A stretch of 64,000 bases of DNA from Chionis minor (Eukaryota > Chordata > Aves > Charadriiformes > Chionididae). The position numbers and the translations under genes are program-made. This document shows positions 22,801 to 34,862 of the stretch, piece after piece (the stretch's first letter is position 1; each line of letters opens with the position of its first letter). Location: assembly GCA_013398295.1 (NCBI GenBank), contig VZSF01006572.1, forward strand, positions 1 through 64,000. Reading direction: 5' to 3'. A model generated the notes under the pieces. It had not been told where the DNA came from. It did not search any database and worked only from the letters and a program-made list of their open reading frames with translations.

Positions 22801-23872
22801 GATGTTATTGCTAGCTGCTTTATTTAAATGTGGCAGAGTGCTGCAGAACCAGGTGAGTAAGGAGCTGCATCCCAAATCTTTCATTGGCAATGATATACTT
22901 ACCTAATAGTTCATTTCTACCAGGGTTGGATTATCACTGGAGAGGTGGTAGGAAGGACTATTAACCTGTTGTAGGTCAAGTTGTCTAAATAGGCATTATC
23001 TCTAATGCTTGAACTGGCTAATGAAGAGAGCTGACGATACTGCTTATTAGCAGGTCATTTTTTAGAAGCTGTATCTTTGCTCTTTTTGTTCTGATACATG
23101 ACTTTTGTTCTGTTTGTGAAGGAAAATGCACAAGATGAAAATCTGCTTTTTGCTTAAACGTGCTAAAAATTACACATACTTGTTTTCAAAATAAAGGTGG
23201 ATTTAGACTCTTTTGAAATACACGTATTTGTAACAAGAGGGTTCTATAAGGACTGTTAAATCTTTATTAAAAATTGAGTCAGTCTTGAGAAAAACTGTCT
23301 CCTGTACATCAGTGCAATTTGACAGACTTGCTTGATCATGATGAGGTTATGAAGTAGGATGAACGTTGATCAAGACTATAAGAAACTTTAGCTGCTCTTG
23401 TGGCAGAGGATGTTCCTGTATCTTAGACCATTTGAGTTTTTGGGCTAAATTGTCTTTAATTTTGGCATAATCCATTGTTTCTGTAGTGGAAGCCTGCCCT
23501 AGAAAATCCTAAACTACACTGTCGTGGTACCATCAAATATTCTGCTCAGTAATTGCCAGGATGCAATTTCATTGCCTGAAAGGGTGGAGAACTTCATTAG
23601 CTTCCTTAACACCTTTGGTACAGTCATCTGTTTTTCTGTCAGCTGGAAAGTTTCCAAGTGGCTTTCCAGAGCTTTGCCTTGGAGAATACTGGGACAATAC
23701 ACACTGCTGGGCAGAGGTGAGGCGAGGGCAGCTCCCTCAGCAGCTGTGCCGTGGCAGCCACCGCCGTGCCTCAGGTACGAGCATGTCCTCAAAGCAATAT
23801 CCATAGCAAGTCCGACAAAAGCCTTTGGTAGATGTCAAGTTTGTTATGTGTGGAGAAAGCCTACTTGAAGGC

Positions 23873-23891
23873 AAGGAAGGAAGGAAGGAAG
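23873..23891. repeat. Short (AAGG)n microsatellite
   Basis: About five uninterrupted copies of AAGG, giving a purine-only tract on the plus strand. Confidence 0.85.
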
Positions 23892-24020
23892 CAGGAAGTT
23901 GCCTCAAGCTTTTTAATGGTGCAAATATCTCGGTGTTTGTCAAATGGACACGTACCTGCGTATGGGAGCACAGAGCACATATATGTGAACACAAGCCTTT
24001 GCACATGCCAAAGAGATTCT

Positions 24021-24038
24021 CACAGTATTGATACTGTG
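24021..24038. repeat. 8-bp inverted repeat (CACAGTAT/ATACTGTG)
   Basis: Two perfect 8-base arms with a TG centre, immediately followed by a T-rich tract (24041 onward). A stem followed by T's resembles a polymerase III or bacterial stop signal only superficially. Nothing upstream supports a transcript. Confidence 0.55.
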
Positions 24039-24040
24039 TG

Positions 24041-24083
24041 ATTTTTATTTTTTTTTATTTTTTTTATCCCCCACCCCCCACAC
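24041..24083. repeat. Pyrimidine tract: T-rich then C-rich
   Basis: A T-rich run interrupted by single A's passes into a C-rich run with CACACA. It could be read as a polypyrimidine tract, but the next AG is not followed by a recognisable exon. Confidence 0.7.
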
Positions 24084-27000
24084 AGCTGCAGCATAGAAGG
24101 TCATCTCTAATCTTGACTGAATTTACTTTTCTGAAAATAAGGGGGTTTAGCCTCATGGCAGACATCATATCTCATCTCTGAAGGAATTTTTCAGATGCTT
24201 CAGGGATACATGGATGAATAGAGACACAGTTGCAAAGTAGACTTTGTCAGTTAAAGCTTTCTGTTGCTGGATTCTTGCAGGTGCGGTGTTCCAGATTTCT
24301 GCCATGCTTCTGTATTGCACTGTGGGCACCCTGATAATCAGTCTAGAAAAACCGACCCTATATTAGTCAATAATTCTTTCAACAGCATTCCCTTTTACAT
24401 TGACAGGTACTTAATACTGGGAATTAAAACAAATTCTTTGTGGGGAATTTTCTCTGTTTTGACCAGGCAGCATACTTGAACTCACTCCTTCCTGCTAACT
24501 CTGCAACTTCAAGTTACATTTTAAACTGGACCTTATTTGGTAACTTGTTAGGTTTCTTGTTACGGCACTTTAGAGATTGGGAGTAGCTTTAGTGCAGCAA
24601 TGATGCATCTTCAGTCAATATGAATGATGAAAATGTTTTTTTAAAACTGTTTCTGCTTGGGGCTTCATACTGCCCTTTTCATACAGAGCACAGTGTGTGT
24701 AATAAATGGACAGCCCGTTCTTCTTTGGAAGTGCCAGGTGGATTTTTTTTTTGTTCTGAATATGGCTGAGTACTGTAGTTTGTCCTTGTTCCTAATGTCA
24801 GAATTTATTTAACCTCCATTCACCTTTCTGCCCAGTTCCCAGTCTCCTCCTTTTGTTGTTACAGAGCAGTAGGAATTTTATTGAAGTCAGTGTCTAGAGC
24901 GGCATAAAGGCTGTATAGCTAAGAGCAGAATAAGACCAGGGAAGAATTGAACATTATTACGATAAATTGCTAAAGACACTGCTAAGAAACTATTCCTCCC
25001 ATTTCTGCATGTTGTTTTATGTAGTTTCTTGATCTTGCTTAAAAAATACAACATAATTCAGAGAAGGAAAATTCTTAGATTCTGAGACTAGTATCGTGGC
25101 TTTGCTATGGGAATGTTATCAATTTGTCTAAATATGTGCATAAATTGCCCATGATAATTGCAGTTTTGTGACATTTCTTGGCCATGAATCATTACTGAAT
25201 TCAATAGCCCTTGTAACAAACAGGACAGATGTCTTCCTAGTTACATTTTTGTTCCTTTTCCAAATTACTTGTTCATTACACATCTGTGATTGTGCTTAAA
25301 GGTAACAAAAGCTGTAGAAACACTAGCAAAAACTGAATTTCCTGACACTGGCAGAAGGTGATCATCCGTGCATGTTAATGAACTTGATTTGCTTTATGTC
25401 TTATGAAACAAAATACCGTCCAGTTCTACCATTTTCATACTGAGAATACTTTTCTTTCAAAAGGATCCCACTGGTTTAATGGCAAATGTGTAAAGCTAAG
25501 GGAGGAATGATAGAAATTACGCTGAGCTGATCTTGGTAGTCTCATTGCTATGTTTTTATACCAAAGTAGGCGTTTAGATCTAGTGTTGACTTGAAGGTAG
25601 TCTTTAGTGTGTTGGAATCCTTAATTTGAAATTGGTATAACTTGTAAAAATATTACAGGTTTATTTCTGGAACAGTATTTTGCGAATTGTAATGTTTTAC
25701 ATGGTAGTGTTTCACTGCACCTTTACAGCAAGGGCGCAGAAAATGAACTATCCAGATGACTCAGCTGTGCTTCAGATGATCTTCAGTTGCAGAACCAGCT
25801 TATTACTTTCTGATACTCTGTAAATATCAGGTGATGGTAGGCATTTGTCACCTTTTTTATTACTTTTTGTTTGAAGCTGCAAGCTACAGGGCTTTATATT
25901 AGAAAAATAAAATTATTAGAATATTCTGGGAGGGGACGGTACCATTTGGAATATTAAGGAAAACTGCCTTTGAAAAATTTTCAGTGCTATATCACTGTAT
26001 GAAGCAACTTATGTGGCTAATCAGTTGTCCTTCCTAGGCTTCCTCAGCTTGCTAGATCTTTGGAATGATGAAGTCTTTCTGACCTAGGCAGCAATACTAG
26101 GTTGATGTCTGAAGCCAAAGTCACAGACAAGGTCTGCTGTCTGAGTAGTTGCTTGTGTTTGGTGTAATTAAGCAGATTAGGCTAGAAATCTAGTGAACTC
26201 TTAGTCTTTGTGAAAAACCAGCTTGAATATAAAGTCCATATGAGCTGCAGGCCAACTATTCCTGCATTTTCACAATGAGTTTTAAGTCAGTAGAACACTT
26301 ACCTAACTGAAAATGTTTTAGTTTTTAGTCTTAGTGGCGGGACTATTTCTCACTTGGACTGGCAGATGAGTCCAACTCACCCCACATCCAGTGATCAGTA
26401 GACCTGACACAGGAGAAGCAAAAGTGACAGAGGTGCATGTTTCCTGCAGCGAAGGCAGGATCCTAGATTGGGTTGAACCAACTTTAGAACTGGGCAACAT
26501 GTCCTCAGTAGCCTTTGTAGGAAACAGAAAAATTACTTTTTTGTTCACAGCCTTCATACTTAATATACCCTAGTAATTTCAGATCAGTAGTTTTAACCAT
26601 ATGTATACACCATGGACTGTTCATTGTAAGAATCCTCACAGATGTACACACACACATCTGCACCCTGAGGAATAAGAATTAGATTCCAGTAGTCTTTTTT
26701 AAATAGTTCATCCTGTTAACTTTCATAGCAGAGAAGAAGGGTGGTATTAATGTGTGAAAGAACAGCGTTATCAAAGGGCCAGGCAGGTTCTGGTGGTTGC
26801 CCATGGTTGCCCTCTGAAGAAGGCTTTCTTGGTCTCTTTCCACAGACAGGGAAGAAACCTGGTGAAACTAGCTGTCCTCACCCAAAGTTACCCTGAGTTA
26901 CACCTGAGTTGCTTCCCTTTGTGCCACTGTGTGGCCCACACAAACCTTTTTTTCTCTTTACCTCAGAAAGCACAGATGACTTGAAGATTGCCATGACTGT

Positions 27001-28628
27001 CAGGCAGAAAATACCATGTTTGCAGGGGCCCTAGCAACCACGTGAAGTTAAAACAGGCAATATGAAACTTCCTTCCATCTATGCAAAATAGTTTTCTTGT
27101 ATGTTTTACTATCTGGACATCTTTACTACTTGGACATCTTCAATCTGAGAGGCTTTTTCTATGCTGTGGAGCAGGGTGCTGCACAAGATGTTCCGTGGAT
27201 GGGACGTGGATCTGCAGCCGTAGTAGTGGGACTCGCTTTGTCCCTCCATTTGCACGTCGGGGTGACATGGGGACCACGGCATTTCATGTCCTGTGCTGTA
27301 GAGACATAGTAACTTGGAGGCCAGGCTCTTCACTATTCTTGAGCCATGGAATCCCTCTCACCTGAAGTCTTTAATGACTTTCAATTAGTCCAAGAGTGTT
27401 GTTTGGTGGGTCTTTTGCTTTTTAAAAAAAGCCTGTTACAAGGTTATATCTTATTTTTCTCCCCTGCCAAAGCCGTATCTGAATCTTCCCCTTTCCTCCA
27501 AATTTTTCACTCATGTTTCAAAAGTAATCATTCTTAATGTTGTTAAAGTTTTACCAGTAAAAGCTGGTTTTGCACAGTGTAGCTGCTTGTGCAATACTTT
27601 GAATGCAGCTCATTGCAGTGAGAAGTTTATAACCTCATTTTGTAAAAAGTTATGTTACACCAATGAAGCAGGTGGTGAGCTCTAGCACTGAGATTGGACT
27701 GACTGAGAAGGCAGACACCTCTTCAATAGTTCTTCTGCCAAAACCAGTGCATTATTTAACTATATCTTTTTTTCTTCTGCTGGGAGATTTTCTTTTTTCC
27801 CAAAGGACTCTATTTAAAGAAATATAGAGTAAGTTGGTTTTATACAGGGTGCATTTATTCCTTTGTTCTTTTCAGGTGGGATCTATCTGGGGGCTGATGA
27901 CCTCTACTGCTTGGCTTACACATAAATAAAACTGCCAGCACAACTCCTTTGTTTCACCACAGGCAGCACACAAGCAGTGCACAGATAAAACCAGTCACGA
28001 GGTACAGGGTTACAGAAAAGCAATGACAGCACATTGTAGAGAAATAGAAGTAGAGAAGTGCCCGAAATAAACCATATCTTGACACGTTGTTAAACCACTC
28101 TGTTTTTTCTGCTGGAATTGTAAATTGACAGTGATCAGAGTGTGTTTAATATTGAAGTGTTTTCTTTAAGCTGCTCAGGTGAACCCTGAGTAAACTAATA
28201 AGATGGAGGAAAACCTGGTCTAGACAGTCATTTTACATCACTGCACATTAAAAATCAGTGGACATGTGGTAAGCAACGGGATATTCATCACAGTAGGTAA
28301 CAGATGATTGTCAGCTTTTCCAGTCCCCTGGGCAGAGATAATTATCCATTTATTCTTCTGTCAAGGCAACTGTATGCTACCCCATATACCAGGTTGGTTA
28401 CGAGGTTGCTATTTAGTCATAAATGTGGTCATTCTTATGCTGCTTCCTTAACAACAAAGTTTTAGACAGCTTTTGCAGCAAACTATAAAATATTTATGCA
28501 AAACCAGTCTTTAGCTGCGTAGTTTCTTTGTATATAGCTCACTAATGCAACAGTAGGTTAGTCATTGTTTTAAAAAACACCACCATGCCTTCTACCAACC
28601 AAAAAAGCAGAATGAGTTAAATATGAAA

Positions 28629-28668
28629 TTAAAAAAACCCAAAAAACTAACCAAACAAAAACCAAAGA
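28629..28668. repeat. A-rich low-complexity stretch
   Basis: A-runs are broken by C's (AAAC, CCAAAC units). No adjoining retrocopy is recognisable upstream that would make this a retroposon tail. Confidence 0.7.
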
Positions 28669-29538
28669 AGCAGTACATTTCAACCCCCAAATTAAATTTT
28701 ACTATGCAGCAAAAACAGGAGAACAAACAGATCCAAATTACTGTTTTGATAATTTTGCATTGGAGTTTTAAAAATCAAGAGCATTGCTAAAATATAAAAT
28801 ATCCATAGCTTATGTGGACTCCTTGGAATCCCTTACACAAATTGGGTACATCTCAAATTTTACTGTACTCTAGCATGTTCATTAAACATGACTTCATATA
28901 TTGACTTCGCAAATCATCTTTATAGTAGTGTCAGATACCAAAAGTCCAAACTTTTTAGACTTGTGCTATGCATGCTGAATTTGGTTATTGATATCAACCA
29001 TAGTAGTGTTTTCTGCTGTCAATCCTGGTGAGTTTAGAAACTTTGGGTGCAGTAAGACAGAAATCTGGCAAGCTCTGCAGTAGGTGACAGACTTACCATG
29101 AGCAATGACAAGAAAATACATGCTGAAAATGTATTAATAATATAAAACACCTGAAAACCAGCAAAGTGGAAGCAGTTTGGCAGTGTTGACTTTTTTAAAC
29201 TGCAGTAGGGTACTAAAGATAGAGAATTTCTCCAGTGGTGTTCTTGCTCATTTCTTCAAGTTCTGCACAGGGCAGGATCCATGCTGATTTTTATCCCACC
29301 AGCTTTAGGGGATCTCAGGTGCATCCAGTAAGAGGGAACAGGCTAACAGTTCATCGTGGAATCAGGCTGTTAGTAGGTCTTGTGGAGGGGTGGGTTTTTA
29401 GTGAAAACTAGCTTTAATTTTCAATTTTGGGGAACAAAGAGAAAAAAAATTGCAACTCTGTAATGTAGACACCTACCTTGTGAATATCCTGTGGGAGGCC
29501 TGTTTTCTTACGTGTTCCAGCATATAAACACATACATT

Positions 29539-29800
29539 ATAGAATCATAGAATCACTTGGGTTGGAAGAGACCTTCAAGATCATCGAGTCCAACCATAAA
29601 CCTATGCCAAAACCACCCCTAACCCATATCCCTCAGCACCACGTCTGCCCGGCTTTTAAATACCTCCAGGGACGGCGATTCCACCACCTCCCTGGGCAGC
29701 CTGTTCCAATGCTTGATAACCCTTTGGGGAAAGAAGTTTTTCCTAATATCCAACCTAAACCTCCCCTGGCACAACTTGAGGACATTTCTTCTTGTCCTGA
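29539..29800 (-). mobile_element. CR1 LINE, 5'-truncated, 3' end of about 260 bp
   Basis: A minus-strand CR1 whose tail complement 'ATAGAATCATAGAATCAC' starts at 29539. Its 3' UTR wording ('CCAACCATAAACC', 'ATCCCTCAGCACCACGTCTG') places it in a different sequence class from the copies at 2533, 34263 and 43840, which read 'CCCTGCCATGAGCAGGGAC'. The last codons of ORF2 can still be read on the minus strand: '[11 protein letters not shown]', '[14 protein letters not shown]', 'SPSLEVFK'. This block is open for 65 codons, so the copy is moderately young. It ends directly beside a 16-bp tandem duplication. Confidence 0.95.
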
Positions 29801-29832
29801 TTATACTATTGTCCAATTATACTATTGTCCAA
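29801..29832. repeat. Perfect 16-bp tandem duplication at the CR1 5' junction
   Basis: The unit TTATACTATTGTCCAA occurs twice with no spacer, starting where CR1 identity stops. It is not found at the other (3') end of the CR1, so it is not an ordinary target-site duplication. It could be a filler duplication from the insertion or a later slippage event. Confidence 0.85.
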
Positions 29833-32800
29833 GAGATAGTCTCAGCCATTCTTATTTTAAAAGTCTCATAAAATTAAAGATTTATTTTTTGTTAGATCCT
29901 GTATTGCCATCTCTTGTCATTTCTCACACAAGTGTCTATTTGTGTCCTATGAAGTCCCACTTCTATATCTCCTGGTATATACCTGAGATTTTCAGCTTTG
30001 TTTAGATTCAAAATATCTAGCCAAAGCCTGAAAAGACGTTCTGGTTGTTCCCTAATGAGAAGTTAGGTTAGCTCCAGATACAGAAGATCTAGAATTTCAT
30101 TTTAATTTCTATTTAATTTTTTTATTTTGGTGTTGCTAACTGCCTTTGCCTAAATAGCTGATATTGGCAATACTGCTGAAATGTGCTGTTTCTGGAATTG
30201 CTAGATGCATGGATTAAAATAAATTAAACTCCTGCAGGTGTCTGAAACAATTTAGAATGTTTAGTTTAAACTAGTTTTAAGCACCCATTGTTGCCAATAT
30301 TACTGTACATAAGTAATTGAGGTTCTAATTTTCATCTGTGGGCTCAGCGTGAGGGAGGAATGTTTGCCTCTGACTTTCTTCCTTAACTGGCTGGAGGAAA
30401 CCGTGCAAAATCTACCCTCTTGGAGCTATACAGGATCGAGTCCCCCCCAAAAAAGGTCTCTTGGGCAGCACCAAAGCAGCCCCAGAAGTCACAAAATCAC
30501 AGGATGCTTCTCCCTTGGCATGACACCACTATGAACCATGTCTCAGGGGAAACTCTTTGTCCAGACAAGCATGCAAATCCCTTCTGTGCTGGGGCTGACA
30601 ATTAATGCCAATTAAGGCAGGGATTCTTTTTTTTCTGATAGCTAGGAAATAAGCTGCTATAGACAAATCCATTCCACAATTTGAAAAAACTGTGAATATT
30701 TTTTGTCAAGTAGGGATGGTATCAGTAGTCATTCAAAATGAAAGATTCTGAACCGGAGTGTGGTGTAAAATAACAGCAAAGAAACAGCTGTGAAATTAGC
30801 TTGATACAAGACAATACTTTACTTGTTGCAATATATTTCACTTCAGGGTGGCAGAGCCATCCCTGGGAAGCATTCAAAGCAATTTGCTAATGTTGCTTTT
30901 GGTAGAAGAGAGAGCTTCAGGTCTTTCCCTGCTCCCACCTCCACCAGGCAGTGCTGGCCATGCTAAATCCTATGTGCCTCGCTTGGCTGAATGAACTTTC
31001 TAATCCTGATGGTAACCTTCCTGCTCCTAGGGGAAATAGATGAATTTTCACAAAGCTGGAATACAGTTTTTTAATTTAAAAATATAAAATTATGGAATGT
31101 TGTGTTTTTAAAGAAAATTGTAAAAATCTTCTTTATGCAATGGTAGAAGTCTTTAAAAAGAAAACCTCCCTAATTTACTGGTTAAAATTGAAACTGAAAT
31201 TGCACTGAAAATTGCGAGTGAATGCTAGTATAAAATAAACAAGCAAACTCCCAAATTTTTTCCTTAATTAAAAAAAAATAACCTGGCAAAACAGCTTAAA
31301 GTAACAGCTATCTCTTCAGTTCTAAATGTGTAATCAAGTATAGAATATGCTGAGAAAGTATTTTATGTACGAATACTGAGATTTCATTTCAAGTGGCCCA
31401 AGGGCGCTGAGTGGCTTTTGGTTATCAGTTACAGTTTTTTGGTGACAGGGTACAGTCTTCTGGAAAGCACAGGTTAGTGCAACTGATTTTCCCCTTTTAG
31501 AATCTCTCGATAGAGAAAACACATTTTTTCCATGTTCACTTATGTTTAAGCACAATTCACACCAGATTCTCAGAATTTTGCTTTTAAATCAAGCGTTGTG
31601 CTTTAAAAAAGTCTCTTATCTGCAGCAGGATCTCAGAAGCAGAGAAAATCATTAAGTTTAATTAGGATCAAATATTTATTAAGCACTGGTAGATGAATTG
31701 AGTGTATTCAGTAATGGAGAAATTGTTTGTGGGTAATGTGCTGTAGTAGTAACATGAGGCATGCATGACTGAATAAATTTGCACAGAGATTTTTTTTCCT
31801 CGTAGATTGCTTTTCATCTAGACTAGAAGTTTTATTTGCATAGTATATAATTTTTCAATCATTCTTAGATATCTAAATCAAAGTTTATTTTGAAGACTGT
31901 CCTGTTAAATCGATAGATTTAGGTGCCTGAGGGTATTGTATCTCCTCATAGATTCTTAAGTGTCGTTTTTGACCTATAGTAAAGGCAAGTGTGGGGAAAT
32001 TGGTAAGTGAGATGATGAGAAACAGGTTTGCCCATGAAAAGTTTGTGTGCTGTATCTTTAGTATCCAAGTATAGTAGTCGGTGATAGCGAACAAAACAAG
32101 AAGCATCTAAGAACCCAGGTAAGAAAACTAAACATGAGTTACAGCCTAGGTTTTTCGTACTATAGCCTGTTGGCTAAATTCTGTCCCCTACTGTTAAGAC
32201 ATGTTTCTTGTTGATTTACTAGAAATTATTCACTATTGAGAATAGAAATTTGTTCCATAACTTCAAGATGTGACCTTGAATGTTTACAACAAACACTGTT
32301 ACTCTCTTCCTACTGAGGGCTGGAACTATCACACTAGTTCAGAATTATCTCATTTTCAAGCTCCAGTGCTTTATTACGTCTTTAGTAGGGACAAATTGAT
32401 AAAATCAAGTGTAAAGGAACAAGATGGTATGGATAAGCTGAACAGAAGAAATGCTCCAGCCAACTCTGGTGTGGATTTACCCGTCAGCTGTATAACATTC
32501 TCTAGATGGGTGCCAAAACTTTACCTGTGTTCCAAGATTTCAGAAAGAAGGATTGCAATCATTTTTGTGTGTCGAGTCTTAGCTCTAGAATAGCATCTCT
32601 AGATTTGTAACAGTGAGCAGTGATCAGACGGCAATCTGACTTCTTTTTAAAAAGAAATTTCAAAATTAGGGTTGACCTTTTCCAAAAACCAAGAAGCACT
32701 GCTTAAAGGGAGTTGGTTTCTGTGACTAGTCTCCAAACCCCAAAGAAATTATCTTTGCAAACTAATGAGAATAAAATTAAGCATTGTAGCCTTGCAGCCT

Positions 32801-33273
32801 TTGGCACCCCCTTCAAAGCCTTAAATGTAAATGGAAGGGTTGGAATTAGGTCAACTATTTTCTGGCTATATTTTTCTGCTGGTGCTTCGTATAGTACTGA
32901 AGCTATAGAAAGCAGTTGTTTCTGTCCCTCTAAAGCTGTTGAGGAACAGTGGAAGGAAAAAGCTGTTTGAGAGTGGTGTAATGGCTGCGAGTGCAGCATG
33001 TTGATGGTGTTTGTTTCAATCTCTTGGTGATCTTTAAAAAGGTAATGGGGTAGTTTCATCCCTGATAGTAAACTGAACAGCTCAAAAACTAGAGGATCCA
33101 CACATGAAAGACACTGAAGCCCCAGCTGTTAAGATCTTCTCTGGGCAACATCTGTGTTTGTCAACAAGCCACACTGATTAGTGTTCGTGATCCCAACAGC
33201 AACCCTGTTCAGCATTGAAGTAACAAATGAGAAAAGACTGCAGTTTCTTAAATTTGTAACATGCTGTCTTTGA
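29833..33273. other. Unique-looking AT-rich DNA, no gene seen
   Basis: No supported gene. The longest open frame is 132 codons on the minus strand (32703-33101), overlapped by an 85-codon frame on the other strand, and it shows no family motif. It is treated as chance. Confidence 0.5.
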
Positions 33274-33450
33274 ATGATAGAATCAGAGTTGTCTAGGTTG
33301 GAAGGGACCTTTAAGTCCAACCATCAACCAAACACTGCCAAACCCACCACTAAACAATGTCCCTCAGCACCAGGTCTACCCATCTCTTAAATACCTCCAG
33401 GGATGGCAATTCCACCACTTCCCTGGGATGGACCAATGCATACAAACCCT
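33274..33450 (-). mobile_element. CR1 LINE fragment, 3' end of about 175 bp
   Basis: Minus-strand CR1 of the 'CCAACCATCAACC...CACTGCCAA' class, as at 38684. The tail complement is weakly preserved ('ATGATAGAATCAGAG'). The wording is CR1-like up to 'CACTTCCCTGGG' near 33427. A small deletion follows and the match fades by about 33450. No open frame of note. Confidence 0.88.
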
Positions 33451-34262
33451 TAGCTGTTTTCTCACTGGGTAAACAAATGCTTTGTGTGGTCTGTTGGGAC
33501 AGCAGCCTGGCTGTTAGCATTCAGATCCCCCAAACGCATGCAATCTGGTAACTAATTTAGCACAAGAACAGGCATAATATTAGCGCAAGGTGATCGTAAG
33601 CAAGCCAGGATAAAAGTGCTTGGCAGTGTTAAGTCACTGAGGATTCCTTACGTTAGCTAGGTACTCTCAGATGCTCAAGAAACCCCAACCCAAGATTTTG
33701 TGTAGCGCTTTTCATCCTGTTGAGTCTGATTCCTGAGTGCTTTCCAGTTACATGTATCACCTTTCTCCTAGCACACTAGGCTAGCGGCGTTAAGATCTCC
33801 TCGGAACGAAACCAGGTCAAATAAGGTAATTGCTAAAGAAAAAATGAGCGTGGGAATTTTTTTTTTGTGGCTGTTGAGGGAAAGATATTTCCAAAAAGTG
33901 TTTTGTCATAGAATGGGAATGTTTTTGTTAACTTTTATGCAAATACTATTCTACTTGGCAAACGCTACCTGAGAGACAGCAGACACCTGCTTTGTAACTT
34001 CATAGTGATGCCACTCAAAACAGAGTTTAGGAGTTTGTCTAGGAGACAAACTAAGAAAATGCAGAAGCTGCATGAGTGGTGGTAGTAGGGGTAGAGATTT
34101 GTGTGTGGAAATTTTTATTATGTCTGGGGATAGTATTTGGGTAATACAAAATAGCAGTTACTCAGAAGCTTGCCACCTCTCCCAAGCCTACACAAGTCTT
34201 TCATGGTTCCTGGTGTCATAGTCAAGATTTATGGCCAAAAGGTGCAGAAACAGGAATTTATT
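33451..34262. other. Unique-looking DNA between CR1 copies
   Basis: Nothing recognisable on either strand. Confidence 0.5.
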
Positions 34263-34862
34263 CATAGACTTAAAGAATAGTTTGGGTTGGCAGGGACCTT
34301 TAAAGGCCATGTAGTTCAACCCCCCTGCCATGAGCAGGGACATCTTCAACTAGACCATGTTGGTCAAAGCCCCGTCCAACCTGACCTGGAATGTTTCTAA
34401 GGATGGGGCATCCACCATCTCTCTGGGCAACCTGGGCCAGTGTCTCACCACCCTCAGTGTAAAAAAAAAAATTGCTTCCTCGTAGCTAATCTAAGTCTCT
34501 CTTAGTTTAAAACCATTACTCCTTGTGCTATCACAGCTGGCCCTGCTAAAAAGTGCTTCCCCATCTTTCTTATAAGCCCCCTTTAGGTACTGGAAGGCCA
34601 CAATAAGGTCTCCCTGGAGCCTTCTCTTCTCCAGGCTGAACACCCCCAGCTCTCCCAGCCTGTCCTCACAGCAGAGGGGCTCCAGCCCTCCCAGCATCTT
34701 CATGGCCTCCTCCAGTCCCGCTCCAACAGGTCCGTGTCCTTCTGCTGTTGGGACCCCCAGAGCTGGACACAGTATTCCACGTGGGGTCTCCCCTGAGCAG
34801 AGCAGAGGGGCAGAATCCCCTCCCTCACCCTGCTGCCCACGCTGTGGGGATGCAGCCCATAT
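34263..34862 (-). mobile_element. CR1 LINE, 5'-truncated, about 600 bp
   Basis: A minus-strand CR1 of the 'CCCTGCCATGAGCAGGGAC' class. ORF2 C-terminal wording is readable on the minus strand between about 34491 and 34703: 'LEPLCCEDRLGELG', 'FSLEKRRLQGDLIVAFQYLK', 'SNGFKL'. An A-run (about 34459-34470) has expanded inside the 3' UTR. The element stops at 'GGGGATGCAGCCC', at nearly the same internal point as the copy at 43840. Confidence 0.95.

Larger units (their letters stand above)
17072..29538. other. About 12.5 kb of unique-looking AT-rich DNA, no gene seen
   Basis: No supported gene, RNA gene or interspersed repeat. Minor features are short simple repeats (about 21937-21950, 23873-23891, 24041-24083, 28629-28668) and two small hairpins (22779-22800, 24021-24038). 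Open frames reach about 114 codons on both strands near 23.5-23.9 kb and lack family motifs. Confidence 0.55.

Noticed and set aside
23700..23800. GC-richer patch with possible splice donors near 23718 and 23774
   Set aside because: No matching acceptor and no family-like translation. Several frames are open on both strands, so an exon call is not supportable.
24021..24083. Stem followed by T-run as a transcription terminator
   Set aside because: This is vertebrate DNA with no RNA gene or polymerase III box recognised upstream. The T-run is one of many low-complexity tracts.
32703..33101. 132-codon minus-strand open frame
   Set aside because: No family motif, and it is overlapped by an 85-codon frame on the other strand. 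The length is within chance for 64 kb.
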